Shown here piece after piece: positions 54,771-62,857 of a DNA stretch of 64,000 bases. The stretch comes from Zobellia galactanivorans (GTDB lineage Bacteria; Bacteroidota; Bacteroidia; Flavobacteriales; Flavobacteriaceae): the NCBI RefSeq assembly GCF_000973105.1, contig NC_015844.1:3654501-3718500 (forward strand), written 5' to 3'. Positions within the stretch are counted from its first letter, which is position 1, and every line of letters begins with the position of its first letter. Position numbers and translations under genes: made by a program. The notes below the pieces were generated by a model. It was not told the DNA's origin. It did no database searches and saw only the letters and a list, made by a program, of their open reading frames with translations.

Positions 54771-55676
54771 ATGAGAAGAATTTTATATTCATTATTAATA
54801 GTATTGTCAATAATCTCCTGTAAAACTGGAAAAACAAGTTTAAAAAAAACTTTAGATTTTAAAAAATCCATTATTGACGCTCAAACAGTAATGGGTGCTA
54901 TTTATTCTTTAACATATTGTGGAAAAGAATCGGAGACCAAATTGGAATACAAAGACTTTGAACCAATTGAAAAAGCGATTAGATATTCCTTATTGGACCT
55001 TTCAAATTATGAAACTGAATTCAAAATGAATGTCATTCCAATGGAATTAAATCTTACCGATAAAAATAGACAAAGTGTCTCTTTGATTTGTGAAGAATTA
55101 GATTCCTTAGTACGAATCACCAAAAATTTAGTAAATAAAAATTCTGAACAAATTGCTCCAGAACAGATATGGATTGCTACTACTTTAACTTCAATGAATC
55201 CAGGCTCATATTACGACGGAATTAACAGACCCGACTCAACTATAACTTTAGAAAATCATCCTTTGAAAAAGGTTATAGAAATAATGAAACTTCAAGATAT
55301 TAGTTTTTCAAGAGTTATGTATATAAGTGACAAAAGCCTTTTAAAGATGTCTGAATTAAGTCCAAATATAAAATTCATTGACCTCAGTGCTTCAGGACTG
55401 ACTTCCGAAGTGTTGAACTCCTTGAATTTAGACAAACTAAAGGCTCTATCAAGCTTGAAATTATATCAAAATAATATTGATACTCTACCGAACAAATTGA
55501 CACAAATCCCAAATTTGAAATATTTGGATTTAAATAAAAATAGGATAAGGAAAATGCCCGATAATTTAGGTTTGCTTAAGAAACTAAAATATTTAGACTT
55601 AAGAAACAATTATTTGGACGTAAGAGAAAAACTTCGGGTACGTAAAGCCTTGAAAGATACCAAAATACGATTCTAA
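54771..55676 (+). CDS. Cassette 10: leucine-rich-repeat lipoprotein
   Basis: A 301-aa lipoprotein (MRRILYSLLIVLSIISCKTG). Residues 30-190 have no recognisable fold. Residues 195-290 are at least four leucine-rich repeats (LSPNIKFIDLSASGLTSEVL, LKALSSLKLYQNNIDTLPNK, IPNLKYLDLNKNRIRKMPDN, LKKLKYLDLRNNYLDV). It is probably a surface or periplasmic protein-binding lipoprotein. The ATG is 22 bp from the cassette-start repeat GTTAGCAAAC and the stop is 5 bp before the closing repeat. It is strongly AT-rich. Confidence 0.85.
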   Translation: MRRILYSLLIVLSIISCKTGKTSLKKTLDFKKSIIDAQTVMGAIYSLTYCGKESETKLEYKDFEPIEKAIRYSLLDLSNYETEFKMNVIPMELNLTDKNRQSVSLICEELDSLVRITKNLVNKNSEQIAPEQIWIATTLTSMNPGSYYDGINRPDSTITLENHPLKKVIEIMKLQDISFSRVMYISDKSLLKMSELSPNIKFIDLSASGLTSEVLNSLNLDKLKALSSLKLYQNNIDTLPNKLTQIPNLKYLDLNKNRIRKMPDNLGLLKKLKYLDLRNNYLDVREKLRVRKALKDTKIRF

Positions 55677-55680
55677 AAAC

Positions 55681-55916
55681 GTTTGCTAACACAACCTATA
55701 AACAATTCGGGCTGAGGGCTTAATCACATGGTTTGCGTATTTTTATGATGTCCGCAATCCCGATAGCTATCGGGATGGGATTTCGCTTTTGAACAAAAAA
55801 AACAGAACCAAAAGATTACGCTACGTGCGTGGCGGAAAGCGGCCAACGCGCCAACTCGCCCACTGCTGTCGCAGGTGGCGTGCCCCGTACTGTTCATAGC
55901 TCAACCGTTGTGCGTC
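55681..55916 (+). repeat. attC-like element 10 (end of cassette 10)
   Basis: GTTTGCTAAC (55681-55690) complements GTTAGCAAAC at 54740. Inner arms CTATAAACAATTCGGG (55696-55711) and CCCGTACTGTTCATAG (55884-55899) have three differences, two of them bottom-strand G.T wobbles. The loop shares GTGGCGGAAAGC and GTTTGCGTATTTTTATGA blocks with element 6. Ends AACCG|TTGTGCGTC, the start of cassette 11. It fills the gap between the two cassettes. Confidence 0.85.
55757..55776. repeat. Perfect 20-bp palindrome inside element 10
   Basis: ATCCCGATAGCTATCGGGAT is a perfect palindrome. Similar sequences recur as dispersed REP-like palindromes in Bacteroidota genomes as I recall them; within this window I noticed only this copy. 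Confidence 0.6.
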
Positions 55917-55954
55917 AGCTAAAAAAAACATCGTGATAACTTAACATTAGCGAT

Positions 55955-56035
55955 ATGAATAAAATAATACTAACATTATCGGTTCTAATATTACTCGCAA
56001 GTTGCAACTCGAAAAATAAAAAAACAACAATATGA
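55955..56035 (+). CDS. Cassette 11, gene 1: 26-aa lipopeptide
   Basis: ATG at 55955, 26 codons, stop TGA at 56033-56035: a hydrophobic leader with lipobox LLASC followed by nine polar residues. It is too short for the usual gene cutoffs, but a complete lipoprotein signal this close to the next gene is unlikely to be chance. The stop overlaps the next start in an ATGA, so the two are translationally coupled. It could be a real lipopeptide, or the relic of a lipoprotein leader once fused to the VOC protein. Confidence 0.5.
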   Translation: MNKIILTLSVLILLASCNSKNKKTTI

Positions 56036-56463
56036 CAGACAAAAAAGACCAAACGGAAAAGCCAGCTTCAAAAGTTGACAATACGCCAAAAGTAACGGGA
56101 GTTGGTGGAATTTTCTTCTATTCTGACAATCCGAAAGAAACGCAAAAATGGTATGCTGAAAATTTAGGAATAGAAACTAATAATTGGGGGTCATCGAGTT
56201 TTGACAGTAGAGATGTTGACAATCCTGATATTGTAAATTCTCTTCAATGGAAAGCGTTTAAAAAAGGCGATGAATATTTTTCACCTTCCAAAAAAGAATT
56301 TATGATTAACTACCAAGTTCAGAATATTGAAGGACTTGTGAAAAAATTAGAGAAAAACGGAGTGACTATACTTGACAGTATTGAAGCTTTCGATTACGGA
56401 AAATTTGTTCATATTTTGGATAAAGAGGGCAACAAGATTGAGTTATGGGAACCAATTTTGTAA
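56032..56463 (+). CDS. Cassette 11, gene 2: VOC (glyoxalase/bleomycin-resistance fold) protein
   Basis: A 143-aa VOC-superfamily protein. After a charged N-terminal tail, VGGIFFYSDNPKETQKWYAE is the first beta-alpha-beta module, ending with Trp-Tyr as usual. The second half (FMINYQVQNIEGLVKKLEKN ... FVHILDKEGNKIELWEP) carries the metal-binding Glu in the IELWE end. It starts at the ATG overlapping the lipopeptide stop. Cassette 11 has no closing repeat: GACGCACAAC, the complement of its start, is not found before the nap operon, so this is the broken right end of the array. Confidence 0.85.
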   Translation: MTDKKDQTEKPASKVDNTPKVTGVGGIFFYSDNPKETQKWYAENLGIETNNWGSSSFDSRDVDNPDIVNSLQWKAFKKGDEYFSPSKKEFMINYQVQNIEGLVKKLEKNGVTILDSIEAFDYGKFVHILDKEGNKIELWEPIL

Positions 56464-56515
56464 GCTTCCCTTAAAACCGGACAGTTTAATACTAGAGAAA
56501 ACTAAGCAGTTCTAA

Positions 56516-56728
56516 TTAGGGGAAGTTTGCAGGGGTGAGCAAGAGTTTCTTTGGTCGCAAATGCGAACGCAATATTTTCGCAAAGGGCCGGAAGCGAAGG
56601 AAGGTACACTGGTGGACACAGGCCGATTTGCATTACACGGACTGCCCATCAATGAGCTAAAGTTCCGTATAGTTCTTGCGGGTATTGCAGCCCTATGGAC
56701 ATATTTCAGGAAGAGTTGTAAAGCCTAA
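56516..56728 (+). pseudogene. Open-frame fragment, possible transposase C-terminal relic
   Basis: An open frame of 70 codons without start codon, ending VDTGRFALHGLPINELKFRI ... ALWTYFRKSCKA. The segment resembles the C-terminal helix of DDE transposases of several IS families, but I cannot name the family. The GC is higher than that of the cassettes. It lies between the broken end of the cassette array and the nap operon and overlaps the last codons of the NrfD gene on the other strand, consistent with a relic at the island's right boundary. Confidence 0.35.
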
Positions 56729-57951
56729 GCTTTTTTGTCCTTATACCGTAATTCTCCCAACTCAATACCAATGGCAGTTTTGGCAAGAATGGTAAATATA
56801 AAGGCACCCATTGCCCAAATGCCGATTGTTACGCCAATTTCTACGCCGGTGGGTAGGTATTCTACTATTTTACCGTAAGGTCCGGGAATGAAGCCAGGAA
56901 CGATCAAACCAAATCCTTTTTCTATCCATATCGCTACAAATAGCATAAAGCAGCAGAAGTATAATACTTTCAGGTTATTTCTAAATTTATTGAATGTGAG
57001 TATCACTGTGGCAAGAACGTTTAAAGGTATAGCGGTCCAAATCCACGGTAATAACGCATCTTTACCATGTAGTCCAAAGAAAAGGTAATACGCACTTTCA
57101 CTGTGGTGTGTAGGGGCATAAAATTCCTTGAACAATTCAGAGACTAGCATGATCAAGTTTATCTGAGCGGCTACGGTGACAATCATTGCTATTTTTTTGA
57201 TTGTTTTGTCTTCTATCTTGAATGCCGTAAAAGACCGTATGACGGCCAAAACCAAAATAATAAGTGCAGGTCCCGCTGCAAATGCCGATGCCAAGAAACG
57301 AGGCCCTAACAATGCATTGTTCCAAAAAGGACGTGCTTGCAGACCTTGGTATAAAAATGCAGTTACCAAGTGAATACCCACGGCCCAAAACACGGATAGA
57401 ATTGCACCCGGCACATACACACTTTTCTTTGCTTCTTTATTCTGATAATGCTTAAAGAGGATGTAAAATGGAATACTGATATTAATGAAAAGGTATCCGT
57501 TCAAAACAATAACGTCCCAAGTCAGCATGGAGTTCGGGAAGTTGAAAACCCCTATTCCGGGGATCATATGCCATAACACGGATGGCCCCCCCATATCGGC
57601 AACTACAAAGGCTAAACACATTATTAATGCCGCTACGGCCAATCCTTCGCCAATCAAAACGGCCTGTTTAAAATCGATATCTTTTAAAACGTAGGTGGGC
57701 ATGACCAACATTACGGCCGCGGCGGCAACTCCGACCAAGAAAGTAAAGTTAGAAATGTACAGTCCCCAGCTAACGCGATCGGACATTCCGGTGGCGCTAA
57801 GTCCTTCTTCCAATTGAATGGAATAACAATACATGCCGATTAGCATCACCAAGGTAAGAAACCCCATCCAAAGGTGATACTTTTTAGATCCCTTGGTTAT
57901 GGTATCTAAGCTATCGACCACCAAACTTCTAAATACTTTAAATGCTCCCAT
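56725..57951 (-). CDS. NrfD/PsrC-family quinol-interacting membrane subunit
   Basis: A 408-aa inner-membrane protein with about nine hydrophobic helices, as usual for NrfD/PsrC/ActC-type proteins. Visible family parts are YSIQLEEGLSATGMSDRVSW, GPSVLWHMIPGIGVFNFPNS and GPRFLASAFAAGPALIILVL. It oxidises menaquinol and hands electrons to the Fe-S protein encoded upstream. It is the last gene of the nitrate reductase operon and replaces NapC or NapGH of other bacteria. The gap to the Fe-S gene is 81 bp. Confidence 0.87.
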   Translation of the reverse strand: MGAFKVFRSLVVDSLDTITKGSKKYHLWMGFLTLVMLIGMYCYSIQLEEGLSATGMSDRVSWGLYISNFTFLVGVAAAAVMLVMPTYVLKDIDFKQAVLIGEGLAVAALIMCLAFVVADMGGPSVLWHMIPGIGVFNFPNSMLTWDVIVLNGYLFINISIPFYILFKHYQNKEAKKSVYVPGAILSVFWAVGIHLVTAFLYQGLQARPFWNNALLGPRFLASAFAAGPALIILVLAVIRSFTAFKIEDKTIKKIAMIVTVAAQINLIMLVSELFKEFYAPTHHSESAYYLFFGLHGKDALLPWIWTAIPLNVLATVILTFNKFRNNLKVLYFCCFMLFVAIWIEKGFGLIVPGFIPGPYGKIVEYLPTGVEIGVTIGIWAMGAFIFTILAKTAIGIELGELRYKDKKA

Positions 57952-58032
57952 TGTATATTATTTTAAATCTGCCGACTAAGAATTTCTGCTATTCTAAGCC
58001 TTACGATTTATATGCTTTCCTTTATGACGTTC

Positions 58033-59163
58033 TTAGTCCATGAAGTACCAGAACTTGGGTTCTGTGCCTAAATCTTCTTTTAACCTAAATACTTTCTTGT
58101 TTTCCAGTACCCATCGTATGGTGCTGTTAGGGTCTAAGAGATTGCCGAAAATCCGAGCTCCGGTAGGACATGCTTCAACACAGGCCGGGTTTTTCCCTTT
58201 ACGCGTACGTTGTACACAGAAAGTACATTTCTCCATGACGCCTTTCTTGCGCATTCTGTTCCCTAGGTAATGTTGATTTTTGTTTACTTCGTTTTCTGGA
58301 ACTTCGGGTTTACTCCAGTTAAAACGTCTACCATCGTAAGGGCAGGCAGCCATACAGTAGCGGCAGCCAACGCACCAGTCATAATCTATAACCACGAGTC
58401 CGTCTTCCTCTTTCCATGTTGCCTGCACGGGGCAAACTTCCACACAGGGAGGATTATCGCAATGAAAACATTGTGTTCCCATATAGAAATGACCTTCTGC
58501 GGGCACCTCGTGGTAATAATTATCATCCGCTTTGTCAAACTTAAAGCCTTCCCCATCTTTCATCTCATGAATACGGATGTACTGCATTTCGGAATTACGG
58601 TCTTGGTTGTTCTCCTCAACACAAGCACTAACACAGTTCATATACCCCTGACATTTGGATATATTGAAAGCATAGCCAAAGAGCACATCTTCTGCCGCAT
58701 TTTCTGCGGTCATATTTATGTTTTTATTCGTACGCAGTTCATACGAGCGCATAAGTCTATTTATAGTAGCCTGTTTTTCCTCATCGGTCATTAGTTTATA
58801 GTTTCCCTTAAACTGTTCCTCCCAATCGATCTGGGCCTTTTCCTTGGTATCACTTCCCGCGGTTACACTACATGAAGTGGTTACTGCGCCAGCACCTATC
58901 AAGAGGCTGGCAGTTAGTTTTTTAAAGGCACTCCTTCGGTCCATCTTTACATCAAAAACCTGCTCAAAGCCATCGCGGTGTCTTTCCTCTCCTATAGATG
59001 CGTTGATGGCGGCCTCGTAAAACTCATCGGCGCTTAGTTCCTCTTCTTTTTTTTGGCCGCTATTACAGCTTCCCTCTGATTTACCGCAACCACAAGAACC
59101 CGAAGATTCTTTTCTGTTATTTAGACCTAGGTCTAGAGAGTACCATTTTTTATTATCGCTCAT
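58033..59163 (-). CDS. 4Fe-4S ferredoxin-type electron-transfer protein (four clusters), Tat-dependent
   Basis: A 376-aa protein. A 70-residue Cys-rich hydrophilic N-terminus (SGSCGCGKSEGSCNSG) precedes the Tat-like motif RRSAFKKLTASLLIGAGAVT. The C-terminal part has four Cys motifs for 4Fe-4S clusters: CQGYMNCVSAC, CFHCDNPPCVEVCP, CVGCRYCMAACP and CTFCVQRTRKG..ACVEACP. It resembles DmsB/PsrB/NrfC-type subunits that link an NrfD membrane protein to a molybdoenzyme. Its place between the NrfD gene and the cytochromes fits electron flow from menaquinol to the nitrate reductase. Confidence 0.88.
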   Translation of the reverse strand: MSDNKKWYSLDLGLNNRKESSGSCGCGKSEGSCNSGQKKEEELSADEFYEAAINASIGEERHRDGFEQVFDVKMDRRSAFKKLTASLLIGAGAVTTSCSVTAGSDTKEKAQIDWEEQFKGNYKLMTDEEKQATINRLMRSYELRTNKNINMTAENAAEDVLFGYAFNISKCQGYMNCVSACVEENNQDRNSEMQYIRIHEMKDGEGFKFDKADDNYYHEVPAEGHFYMGTQCFHCDNPPCVEVCPVQATWKEEDGLVVIDYDWCVGCRYCMAACPYDGRRFNWSKPEVPENEVNKNQHYLGNRMRKKGVMEKCTFCVQRTRKGKNPACVEACPTGARIFGNLLDPNSTIRWVLENKKVFRLKEDLGTEPKFWYFMD

Positions 59164-59173
59164 ACCTTTATTT

Positions 59174-59803
59174 TTAATGACCTAAACCTTCGTTACGTTC
59201 TATAGCCGTTTTTGTATTGAATTGTACGGGCCATCTCGTTTCAAAACTGGGACTGTGCGGATTATGACAATTCACACAGGTATTAGACGCTCGTGGAGGA
59301 GCCCATCCTGCTACTTTCTTACCGTGGGCGCCGCCTTTCCAATCTTCGAATTGACTCGAATGGCATTGTGCACATAATTTGTAGCTTAAATTGAAATCTA
59401 TGTTTTTTCCCGTTAGGGTATTCAATTGATTCATGTCCTCTCCGTTGTGGCAGGTAGCACAGTTCATGGCATCACTATTGGCATGATTCACTTTAATGTC
59501 CCAGTGTGCTTTTGGCGCATCTTTACCAATCATCTGCGAGACCGGTTTGCTATGGCACTCTGTACAGGCAAATGATTTTATTTGTCCTTTTCGTTCTGGA
59601 ATAAGGAAGGTATGTTCTCCTTCCGTGATTTCAATTAACTCCGTATCCGCTAATAGTTCTTCGGAGGTCAACGCGCCATGATAGGGTTTACTTTCCCCTT
59701 CTATTTTATCGGATATGGTATGGTACTCTTCTCCGCCTTTACAAGAGAATAAGGATACCCCTAGAAGTACTACTACGAAATATATTAGCGTTCTATTTTT
59801 CAT
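59174..59803 (-). CDS. Tetrahaem cytochrome c lipoprotein
   Basis: A 209-aa lipoprotein (lipobox VSLFSC near residue 20). Four CxxCH haem motifs are present: CTECH (about residue 76), CATCH (about 115), CAQCH (about 143) and CVNCH (about 177). This places it in the cytochrome c3/NapC-NrfB-like multihaem group. It starts 11 bp before the stop of the preceding NapB-like gene, an overlap that implies coupling. It probably passes electrons to the NapB-like subunit in the periplasm. Confidence 0.87.
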   Translation of the reverse strand: MKNRTLIYFVVVLLGVSLFSCKGGEEYHTISDKIEGESKPYHGALTSEELLADTELIEITEGEHTFLIPERKGQIKSFACTECHSKPVSQMIGKDAPKAHWDIKVNHANSDAMNCATCHNGEDMNQLNTLTGKNIDFNLSYKLCAQCHSSQFEDWKGGAHGKKVAGWAPPRASNTCVNCHNPHSPSFETRWPVQFNTKTAIERNEGLGH

Positions 59804-60515
59804 TTAGTTTATCGAATTGTCTTAGAAATGTATTCGCATCAACGGTGGGTTGTTCACTATGTTTTGGCAAATGGCATTGTCTGCAGTTTATGCGGTCCGG
59901 ATGTGAAACTCTAATTTCTTTAGGGGCACTTGGCCCTCCGTGACAAGAAATACAGTTTTCTCTCATTTGTAATTGATGCGGTATCATTGGTGGGCCTCCC
60001 AGCAATGCATTATTTGCACCAAGTCCCACTTTTGGTGGTTCTGGTTTGGCAAATCCGTTTTCCTTAAAGTCGCTAGTGGTGTTTTTAGTAACGTGGCACT
60101 GTCTGCAGTTAACCATTTCTGGATGTGGCGTAACAGGGGCATAAGCATCAAATTTTGCTACAAAACCACCGTTTTGGTGACATTGTATACAGGTATTGCC
60201 TCCATAGCTGCGCTCTTTTGCTACGGGGTGTGGAATACTTGGTGGTGCTCCCGGATAGGCTCTATTATCATAATACGTATCTAGCGTTCGTTGGTGGTTT
60301 TCATCTACGGGCATATTGAGATAATCCAAACCTGCACCTGCATCATCAAATCGTCTGAAAGCGCCACTTTCCGATGGAATAAAGTTTCCGGTAGGAGTTT
60401 CAATAACAGGTGTGTAGGCTTCCTCCAAGCCTTGTTCATAGCTGTAGTTCCATACCACGATAAACGCAATAAAGATCACTACAAAAAACGATATGATTCC
60501 AAGTCTTTTTTTCAT
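59793..60515 (-). CDS. NapB-like cytochrome c subunit with four haem motifs
   Basis: A 240-aa membrane-anchored or exported cytochrome (N-terminal helix, residues 5-24). It has CIQCH (about residue 109), CRQCH (about 137), CISCH (about 188) and CRQCH (about 212). Typical NapB carries two haems; here the pattern IPHP-x-CIQCH-...-HPEMVNCRQCH is repeated as IPHQ-x-CISCH-...-HPDRINCRQCH, as if the dihaem unit were duplicated. It directly follows napA (3-bp gap) and so is the direct electron donor of the catalytic subunit. Confidence 0.85.
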   Translation of the reverse strand: MKKRLGIISFFVVIFIAFIVVWNYSYEQGLEEAYTPVIETPTGNFIPSESGAFRRFDDAGAGLDYLNMPVDENHQRTLDTYYDNRAYPGAPPSIPHPVAKERSYGGNTCIQCHQNGGFVAKFDAYAPVTPHPEMVNCRQCHVTKNTTSDFKENGFAKPEPPKVGLGANNALLGGPPMIPHQLQMRENCISCHGGPSAPKEIRVSHPDRINCRQCHLPKHSEQPTVDANTFLRQFDKLNEK

Positions 60516-60518
60516 AGT

Positions 60519-62846
60519 CTAGGCTCTTTCAACTTTTACCGCACATTTTTTATAATCCGGTTCTTTGGAAATAGGGCAGAAGGAGTCTAGGGTAACATCG
60601 TTAATGAGCATGTTCTCATCAAAGAAGGGAACGAATACTTGCCCTTTTGTAGGTAAACCTCTTTCGTTGATGGATGCCGGTAGTGTACAAGAACCCCGAC
60701 GAGAGGTTATTTTAATGTTTTCTCCGTTTCTAATTCCTAAAGACTTTGCATCATCTGGGTGAAACTCCACATACCCATTTGGCATTGCTTGATGAAGTAC
60801 GGGAATTCTACGCGTCATGGACCCTGTATGCCAGTGTTCTACAACACGACCGGTGTTTAGCCAGAATGGGTATTCTTGATCAGGTTTCTCTGGGGCCTCT
60901 TCAAAAGGACGTTGCCATATAACCGCTTTGCCATCTGGTTTTCCATAGAAATGAAAGTCTTCTCCATTGGAACAAGCAGGGTCATATTGTGCATTATAAC
61001 GCCATTGGGTGGACTTGCCATCTACATAAGGCCAGATAGCTCCGGACTCTTTCTGTAGGACTTCAAGTGGTGCCATGCCGTGTTTTGCACCTTCGTGAAA
61101 TTGTCTGTATTCGTTGTATATTTCTTCTACGTGATTTTCTTTGCTATAAGGGAATAGGTCTTCAAATCCCATTCGTTTTGCTACTTCAATAAACATCCAG
61201 GTATCTGCTGTTGCCTCTCCTGGTGCATCAACCATTTTTTGCCAATACTGTGTTCTTCGCTCAGAATTACCATAGAGTCCACCTTTCTCAATATGCCAAG
61301 CAGCTGGAAGAATAACATCTGCTACATCCGTAGTAGGTGTAGGGAATACATCCGAAACCACAACAAAACAAGATTTCTTTTCCATGGCTGGACGGTAACG
61401 GCTGGTCTTAGGTAATGAAACTAAAGGATTGGTCGCTTGTACCCATATAAAATTGATGTCTCCGCGGTCTACTGCCCGGAACATTTCAGTGGCATGATAG
61501 GTAGGCTTAGATGGAATGCGCTCTACAGGAACCTTCCAAATTTTAGCGGCCATTTCCCTATCTTTTTCGTTCATTACTACACCGTGTGGTAGTTTGTGCG
61601 TAAAAGTTCCCACCTCACGAGCGGTACCACAGGCAGAAGGCTGACCTGTTAATGAGAAAGGTCCGTTGCCCGGTTGCGATATTTTACCGGTAAGTAAATG
61701 AATATTGTAAACAAGATTGTTAATCCATGTTCCTCTAGTGTGTTGGTTCATTCCCATACACCAGTAGGAAACTACTTTTTTATTCGGGTCTCCGTAAATT
61801 GCCGCCAGATATTTAATATCCTTAACGGATACCTTAGAATATTTAGCTACTTTTTCTGGACTATAGTCCTTTAGGAATTCTTTATAGGCTTCAAAATCTA
61901 TTTTCTCCGGCTTATCCGTAAACTGAAAATTGTCTTCTAGACCATAGCCAATATTGGTAAGGCCTTTACTAAAGCTACAATGCTTCTCAACAAAGGATTT
62001 ATTGACCCATCCGTTTTGTATGATTTCATAACAAATGGCATTTGCTACCGCCAAGTCGGTTTGGGGTTCAAATAAGATTGATTTATCGGAAGCGGTACTA
62101 GAACGTGTAGTTCGCGTAGCAAAATCAATAATCTTAGCACCACGTTTCGCTTTTTGTTCCAGCATTCTTGAGAATAGTACCGGGTGCATTTCTGCCATAT
62201 TGTTTCCCCAGGTAACAAAGTAATCGGCGTGATCAATATCTTCATAACAGCCCATGGGTTCATCCGCTCCAAAAGAGGTTAAGAATCCTGTCACTGCACT
62301 TGCCATACAAAGGCGTGCATTACAATCTAGGTTATTGGTCCCTATAGCCCCTTTCATGAATTTAGAAGCAATATAGCCTTCCGGTATTGTAGACTGTCCT
62401 GAAGTATACATGGCCACGGAATCCTTACCGTTCTGGGCAATGCTTTCTTTCATTTTTGAAGCAACAAGGTCCAAAGCTTCATTCAATGGGGTTTCTACGT
62501 ATTTGCCATTTTTCTTTACCAAAGCAGTTTCAAGTCTGTCCTTAGATTGGATACACATGATTTGGTGGTATCCTTTTACACACAACAATCCTTTGTTCAC
62601 GGACGAATTAGGGTCACCCTTTACAGCTACGGCCTTTCCATTTTCAGTACCTACAAGAATTCCACAACCTACGCCACAGAATCTACAAGGACCCTTTTTC
62701 CAATCCAGATTGGCATTATCGGGAATTCCTTTCTCTTGCTCACTGGCAAATACAATGCCGGGGAACATCGATGCGGCCGCTGTAATAGCCGACAACATGG
62801 CCATTTTCTTTATAAAATTCCTTCTGTTGCTTAGAGAATCGTACAT
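60519..62846 (-). CDS. napA: Periplasmic nitrate reductase catalytic subunit
   Basis: A 775-aa molybdopterin oxidoreductase with Tat signal (NRRNFIKKMAMLSAITAAAS). The N-terminal 4Fe-4S motif CRFCGVGCGILVG ... GLLCVKGY, the Mo-binding Cys in NARLCMASAVTGF (about residue 172) and MGMNQHTRGTWINNLVYNIH are diagnostic of the NapA/Nas group. It reduces nitrate to nitrite in the periplasm. It is somewhat shorter than E. coli NapA (828 aa). The neighbours napD, NapB-like and tetrahaem cytochromes, Fe-S and NrfD subunits support NapA rather than cytosolic NasA. Confidence 0.93.
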   Translation of the reverse strand: MYDSLSNRRNFIKKMAMLSAITAAASMFPGIVFASEQEKGIPDNANLDWKKGPCRFCGVGCGILVGTENGKAVAVKGDPNSSVNKGLLCVKGYHQIMCIQSKDRLETALVKKNGKYVETPLNEALDLVASKMKESIAQNGKDSVAMYTSGQSTIPEGYIASKFMKGAIGTNNLDCNARLCMASAVTGFLTSFGADEPMGCYEDIDHADYFVTWGNNMAEMHPVLFSRMLEQKAKRGAKIIDFATRTTRSSTASDKSILFEPQTDLAVANAICYEIIQNGWVNKSFVEKHCSFSKGLTNIGYGLEDNFQFTDKPEKIDFEAYKEFLKDYSPEKVAKYSKVSVKDIKYLAAIYGDPNKKVVSYWCMGMNQHTRGTWINNLVYNIHLLTGKISQPGNGPFSLTGQPSACGTAREVGTFTHKLPHGVVMNEKDREMAAKIWKVPVERIPSKPTYHATEMFRAVDRGDINFIWVQATNPLVSLPKTSRYRPAMEKKSCFVVVSDVFPTPTTDVADVILPAAWHIEKGGLYGNSERRTQYWQKMVDAPGEATADTWMFIEVAKRMGFEDLFPYSKENHVEEIYNEYRQFHEGAKHGMAPLEVLQKESGAIWPYVDGKSTQWRYNAQYDPACSNGEDFHFYGKPDGKAVIWQRPFEEAPEKPDQEYPFWLNTGRVVEHWHTGSMTRRIPVLHQAMPNGYVEFHPDDAKSLGIRNGENIKITSRRGSCTLPASINERGLPTKGQVFVPFFDENMLINDVTLDSFCPISKEPDYKKCAVKVERA

Positions 62847-62857
62847 AGCTATATAAA

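Noticed and set aside
38101-56000. CRISPR-like array
   Set aside because: Repeats are separated by genes, differ from cassette to cassette and form inverted pairs. There are no uniform short spacers and no cas genes.
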